From NCBI GenBank assembly GCA_017940255.1, contig JAGAZB010000030.1, forward strand, positions 1-64,000: a stretch of 64,000 bases of DNA, in the 5' to 3' direction. Positions 60,376 through 64,000 of the stretch are shown piece after piece. The stretch's first letter is position 1, and each line of letters starts with the position of its first letter. The stretch is from Treponema sp. Lineage in GTDB: Bacteria; Spirochaetota; Spirochaetia; Treponematales; Treponemataceae. Made by a program: the position numbers and the translations under genes. The notes below the pieces were generated by a model, which searched no databases, was not told the DNA's origin, and saw only the letters and a list, made by a program, of their open reading frames with translations.

Positions 60376-63264
60376 TTACTTTTCCCGTTTTGGTGGACGA
60401 GGAGGAAGAACTACACCTTCTTCATCTGGAACATCTTCATCCTTAAAATCATCCTGAGAATGATCAATTTCTGCCCCGCGCTTAATATCCTGATCAAGAC
60501 GAAGTGCAATTATCTTACTTACACCAGACTCTTCCATTGTAATTCCAAGCATTGTAGAAGCTCCCATTACGGTCTTCTTATTATGAGTAATTACAATGTA
60601 CTGACTGACATTTGCAAAACTTTCGAGTGTTGTTACGAAAGAAGAAACGTTCTTGTCGTCAAGGGCAGCATCAATTTCGTCCAAAAGACAGAATGGACTA
60701 GGGCGAACCTGATAAGTTGCAAAGAGAAGGGCACCAGCTGTCATTGTTTTTTCACCACCGGAAAGGAGGGCAATATTTTCCAGTTTCTTTCCTGGCGGCT
60801 GAGCGTAAATATCAATACCTGAAGTAAGAATATTTGTCGGGTCTGCAAGTTTAAGCTCTGCGCGTCCTCCGTTGAAGAGTCTGCGGAACATATTATGGAA
60901 ATTCTTTTTAATCTGATTGTATGTTTCAAGGAACATCTCTGCAGACTTGGATTTAATTTCTTCACTTACGCGAACAAGGTTTTCCAGAGATTTTGCTGTA
61001 TCTTCATAGTTTGTTCTCTGTCGTTCGTAGCGTTCCTTAACTTCATTAAACTCTTCCGGAGCCATAAGGTTTACGCTTCCAAGAGAAGTAAACTGCTTTT
61101 TTGCTTCTGTAAGCTTTTCACGAATATCAGCAGCAGGAGTAGTGATTTTATACATTCTCTCTTCAAATTCCATAAGATCTCGTGAATACTGATCCTGGAA
61201 GTTCTGCTTAATGTTTCGAATGTCATTGTCTGCAGAGTTGAGTGTGAGAGTAAGGCGCTCGTACTGTTCCTGATACTTGTTCTGTTCTTCGTGCTTCTTT
61301 TCCAGTGTATCACTTTTACCAGAAACGCTTTTGTTTGCCTTTGCAATCTCTTCGTCAAGCTTGTTCATTTCTTCTGCAAGCTTTTTACCGCGATATTCAA
61401 TTTCTGCAAGCTCATCCTGATATGTGTTTATCTGTTCCCGGATTTCGTCTGCATGTTTTGTTTCTGTATAGAGTTCATCTTCTGCTTCATGTAAAGATGT
61501 CTGTTCAGATGCAAGCTGTCTTCCCAGCATAGAAATCTGATTTTTACTTGCGTTTATCTGTTCCTGCATCTGAATTTCGTTTAAGCGCAATTTTCCAAGA
61601 GTTTCTTTGTATTCATCAATCTTCTTGGAAAGTTCAGAATTCTGTGAGTGCAGCGAATCGATTGTGTCAGAAAGGCCTTCTGCCTGTTTTATATTTTCTG
61701 TAATTTTTGAATCGATTGTGCGTTTTTTTGTCATGATTCCTTCTGGAGAAAGGAATTCAGTAATAAATGCAGGTGATGCGTTCAGATATTTATCTAAAGC
61801 TGATTTTAAACTGTCAACCTGTGATAATGCATCTTCAAAAGCCTGCTGAGCTTCTTTTACAGCCTTTGCATTTTCTTCTGCAGAAGAATTCTGACTTGCA
61901 ATATCAGAGAAAATATTTTTTCGGCCTTCTATAAATATGCGAAGCTTTCCGAGTGTGGTATCCAGTTCTTCCTTCGCCAGACGCATCGCGCTTTCAGAGA
62001 ATCCCGCATCCTTAAGCTTTTCGTCGAGCATAGAAACAATGTCTTCGGTAATTGCTGCAAGTTCTTCCTGAAGTTTTGCACGGAGACTTTCTAATTGAGT
62101 AATCTGCTCTTTTAAAGCCGCTGCCTGTCTGTCATTTTCTGTAATCTGCGAGCCGCTTGTTTCAATATTTTTTTGGAATGAAGAAATATTTGTTCTGATA
62201 TCATCCAACTGCTTTGTTTTTCCGTGTAAAGCAGCATTGTTTTCATCAATTTCTTCCTGAACTGTATCAATTCTTTCCTGAATTGTATTTTTTCGGCTTT
62301 CCAAAATCATGATTTTTTCATTGATTTTAGATGCTTCCTGGTTCTGATGCTTTAAAAGTTCAAGTTTACCGTTTTTTTCCTGTCCAATTGCAAGAAGATT
62401 AGCCTGCTTTGAGTAGAGTTCATCCTGCATGGCCTTAACTTTATCCATGTTTTCGGAAATTGTATTGTTAATCTCTTCAATTTCCTGACGAACTTTATCA
62501 CGTTTTTCCTGAACCTTTTGAAGTTCCTGTTCGTGTCGAGTTTTATCCTGAACAAAGTTTTTAAGGCGGAGAAGGGTAAGATCCAATTCGAAATTGTAAA
62601 TCTCTTCCTTGAACTTACGGTATTTGATTGTTTTTTCTGCCTGATCTTTAAGACTGTCATACTGACGTTTAATTTCGTTCAGGGCAATTTCAATCTGAAC
62701 CATATTCTGGCGGGTTCTTTCAAGTTCTCGTTCTGCTTCTGCACATTCTGCTTTAGAACGGCTGATACCTGCTGCTTCTTCAAAAAGATAACGGCGGTCT
62801 TCTGGTTTGCTTGAAAGAATCTGGTCAATTTTACCCTGTTCCATTACAGAATAGGCTGCCTTACCAACACCTGTATCCATAAAAAGTCTGCGGATTTCTG
62901 TAGGACCAGCAGGACGCCTGTTAATAAAATATTCCTGATCGCCGGAACGATAGAGTCTTCGGGTAATGGCTATTTCTTCTTCATCAAGAGGTAATAACCC
63001 CTTATCATTGCAAAGAGTTAATGTTACTTCTGCTGTATTAAGAGCCGCTCTTCTTTCTGTTCCGTTAAAAATAACATCTTCCATTTTTTCTGCGCGAAGA
63101 TTTTTTGAGCGGTTTTCTGCAAGAACCCATTTGATTGCATCAACAACGTTACTTTTTCCACATCCGTTTGGGCCTAACAGGGCTGTAATTCCATCTGCAA
63201 AATCTATATGAGTTTTATCTGCAAATGATTTAAATCCTTGTATATCGAGACTTTTTAAAAACAC
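60376..63264 (-). CDS. smc: Chromosome segregation protein SMC (short form)
   Basis: 962 residues, GTG start 63264 behind GAGGAAAAC. Condensin ATPase: Walker A LLGPNGCGKSNVVDA (about 29-43), YSVMEQGKIDQILSS (Q-loop region), FEEAAGISRSK; C-terminal signature LLSGGEKTMTAGAL (near 860), Walker B FCLLDEIDAALDD and the D-loop/H-loop ITHNKKT. The middle is coiled coil; I do not see the usual glycine-rich hinge, only a short break near residues 475-500 (KYLNASPAFITEFLSP). Typical SMC is about 1,150-1,200 residues. Confidence 0.92.
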   Translation of the reverse strand: MFLKSLDIQGFKSFADKTHIDFADGITALLGPNGCGKSNVVDAIKWVLAENRSKNLRAEKMEDVIFNGTERRAALNTAEVTLTLCNDKGLLPLDEEEIAITRRLYRSGDQEYFINRRPAGPTEIRRLFMDTGVGKAAYSVMEQGKIDQILSSKPEDRRYLFEEAAGISRSKAECAEAERELERTRQNMVQIEIALNEIKRQYDSLKDQAEKTIKYRKFKEEIYNFELDLTLLRLKNFVQDKTRHEQELQKVQEKRDKVRQEIEEINNTISENMDKVKAMQDELYSKQANLLAIGQEKNGKLELLKHQNQEASKINEKIMILESRKNTIQERIDTVQEEIDENNAALHGKTKQLDDIRTNISSFQKNIETSGSQITENDRQAAALKEQITQLESLRAKLQEELAAITEDIVSMLDEKLKDAGFSESAMRLAKEELDTTLGKLRIFIEGRKNIFSDIASQNSSAEENAKAVKEAQQAFEDALSQVDSLKSALDKYLNASPAFITEFLSPEGIMTKKRTIDSKITENIKQAEGLSDTIDSLHSQNSELSKKIDEYKETLGKLRLNEIQMQEQINASKNQISMLGRQLASEQTSLHEAEDELYTETKHADEIREQINTYQDELAEIEYRGKKLAEEMNKLDEEIAKANKSVSGKSDTLEKKHEEQNKYQEQYERLTLTLNSADNDIRNIKQNFQDQYSRDLMEFEERMYKITTPAADIREKLTEAKKQFTSLGSVNLMAPEEFNEVKERYERQRTNYEDTAKSLENLVRVSEEIKSKSAEMFLETYNQIKKNFHNMFRRLFNGGRAELKLADPTNILTSGIDIYAQPPGKKLENIALLSGGEKTMTAGALLFATYQVRPSPFCLLDEIDAALDDKNVSSFVTTLESFANVSQYIVITHNKKTVMGASTMLGITMEESGVSKIIALRLDQDIKRGAEIDHSQDDFKDEDVPDEEGVVLPPRPPKREK

Positions 63265-63299
63265 GTTTTCCTCGTAATAATACTGTTTATAGACATATT

Positions 63300-63328
63300 A
63301 TTCTAACGAATTTAGCACTATTTAGCAA
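63300..63328 (-). promoter_or_regulatory. Probable smc promoter
   Basis: On the minus strand TTGCTA (63328-63323), 17-base spacer, TAGAAT (63305-63300), starting right after the EAL gene stop. Confidence 0.5.
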
Positions 63329-64000
63329 TTAGAAGGTATAAACACCTTGTGTGATTTTTTTCAGGAGTTCTTCTTTTGGCATTGGTTTTCCAAAAAGATA
63401 TCCCTGAATTCTATCACAACCGATTGATGTTAAAAATTCAAAAATATCTTCTGTTTCTACGCCTTCTGTAAGTGTCTGCATACCTATTTCTTTTGCCATT
63501 GAAACAATATTTTTTAGTACAGATTTAGTCTTTGTGTTAGAGTAGAAGTTCTTTAAAAAGCCCATGTCTATTTTCATCATTTTAAAATCATACTGGGTAA
63601 GACTGTTTAAGCCTGAATAGCCTGAACCAAAATCATCCAGCCAGAGTGAATAACCACAGGAATTCAGCTGCTGAAGACTCTTCTGCAGCATTTGATTAGA
63701 TTCTGCAAGGGCACTTTCTGTAACTTCTATATGAATCATGTTGCTGTTAAGCTTATTTTTCTTGAGGTTCTGGTCTATTATTGCCTGAACGTCCATTAAT
63801 TCAAAATCAATTCTAGAAAAATTTACAGAAACCGGGAAAGTAACAGAATAGTCATTACGGAATTCAGCCAGATCCTGACAAACTTGTTCAATTACAAAAG
63901 TGTCCAGCTTCTGGATTTCACGGTATTCTTCCAGAATCGGGATGAAGTTTGAAGGTGAAATCATGCCGTAAGTAGGGTCATCCCAGCGGGCAAGTGCTTC
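63329..64000 (-). CDS. EAL-domain cyclic-di-GMP phosphodiesterase, partial
   Basis: The 5' end lies beyond the window. The frame at the edge begins EALARWDDPTYG, so the EAL motif itself is present. Remaining active-site residues are intact: VNFSRIDF (Asn), IHIEVTESAL (Glu), LWLDDFGSGYSGL (DDFG), MMKIDMGFL (Lys), LTEGVETEDIF (Glu), IQGYLFGKPMP (Gln). It should hydrolyse c-di-GMP to pGpG; an upstream GGDEF or sensor domain cannot be seen. Confidence 0.9.
   Translation of the reverse strand, partial: EALARWDDPTYGMISPSNFIPILEEYREIQKLDTFVIEQVCQDLAEFRNDYSVTFPVSVNFSRIDFELMDVQAIIDQNLKKNKLNSNMIHIEVTESALAESNQMLQKSLQQLNSCGYSLWLDDFGSGYSGLNSLTQYDFKMMKIDMGFLKNFYSNTKTKSVLKNIVSMAKEIGMQTLTEGVETEDIFEFLTSIGCDRIQGYLFGKPMPKEELLKKITQGVYTF

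Overview
The window is AT-rich (roughly 40% GC by eye) and reads as a chromosomal segment of a spirochaete of the genus Treponema, probably a rumen or gut species. The basis is the gene content: treponemal-type lipoproteins, a spirochaete-length SMC, a hybrid NusA, LptF/LptG-like permeases next to tgt, and GC-rich intergenic palindromes of a kind I associate with host-associated treponemes. The assignment is by protein resemblance only; there is no rRNA here.

Positions 1-17,000 are an accessory region. It holds small, mostly single-gene units separated by GC-rich palindromic repeats: at least five GNAT acetyltransferases (one damaged at the left edge), a NUDIX hydrolase, a methyltransferase, a GrpB-like protein, a zeta-type kinase toxin with its small partner, and a large TOTE-type primase-helicase (4023-6950) that makes 3.0-7.0 kb look like a small defence island. 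Five DNA-binding regulators sit here. Four carry an unusual C-terminal domain: AraC-GGDEF, AraC-GyrB-like ATPase, AraC-GyrI-like, and XRE-FliM/FliN. The three AraC fusions each have a Shine-Dalgarno plus in-frame ATG exactly at the domain junction, so a free C-terminal domain may also be made.

Positions 17,000-64,000 are largely housekeeping: pnp, then dut-lptF-lptG-tgt-HEAT protein; on the minus strand HAD phosphatase-purA-capA-hrpA; divergent lipoprotein/HAD/rlmI/miaA units; a tatD gene broken by two stops; lepB; secA; a five-gene run (lipoprotein, membrane protein, mutT, SH3 lipoprotein, neuB); coaX; hisS; tRNA-Val; lipoprotein-DUF-truB; rimP-nusA-infB-rbfA; a PerM-like permease; serS with lipoprotein genes; smc; and a partial EAL gene.

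Two themes cut across the window. First, several genes have no Shine-Dalgarno and instead a TTGnnn-N17-TATAAT promoter whose -10 box ends 6-7 bases before the ATG, which predicts leaderless mRNAs. Second, regulatory DNA is compact: the dut promoter -35 lies in the loop of the pnp terminator, and divergent promoters overlap almost completely at 30,927-30,955. The most puzzling non-coding feature is 9276-9564, four 39-bp units with inverted TGTCATATA ends spaced 34-65-34 bp, in a convergent intergenic region with no gene to regulate nearby.
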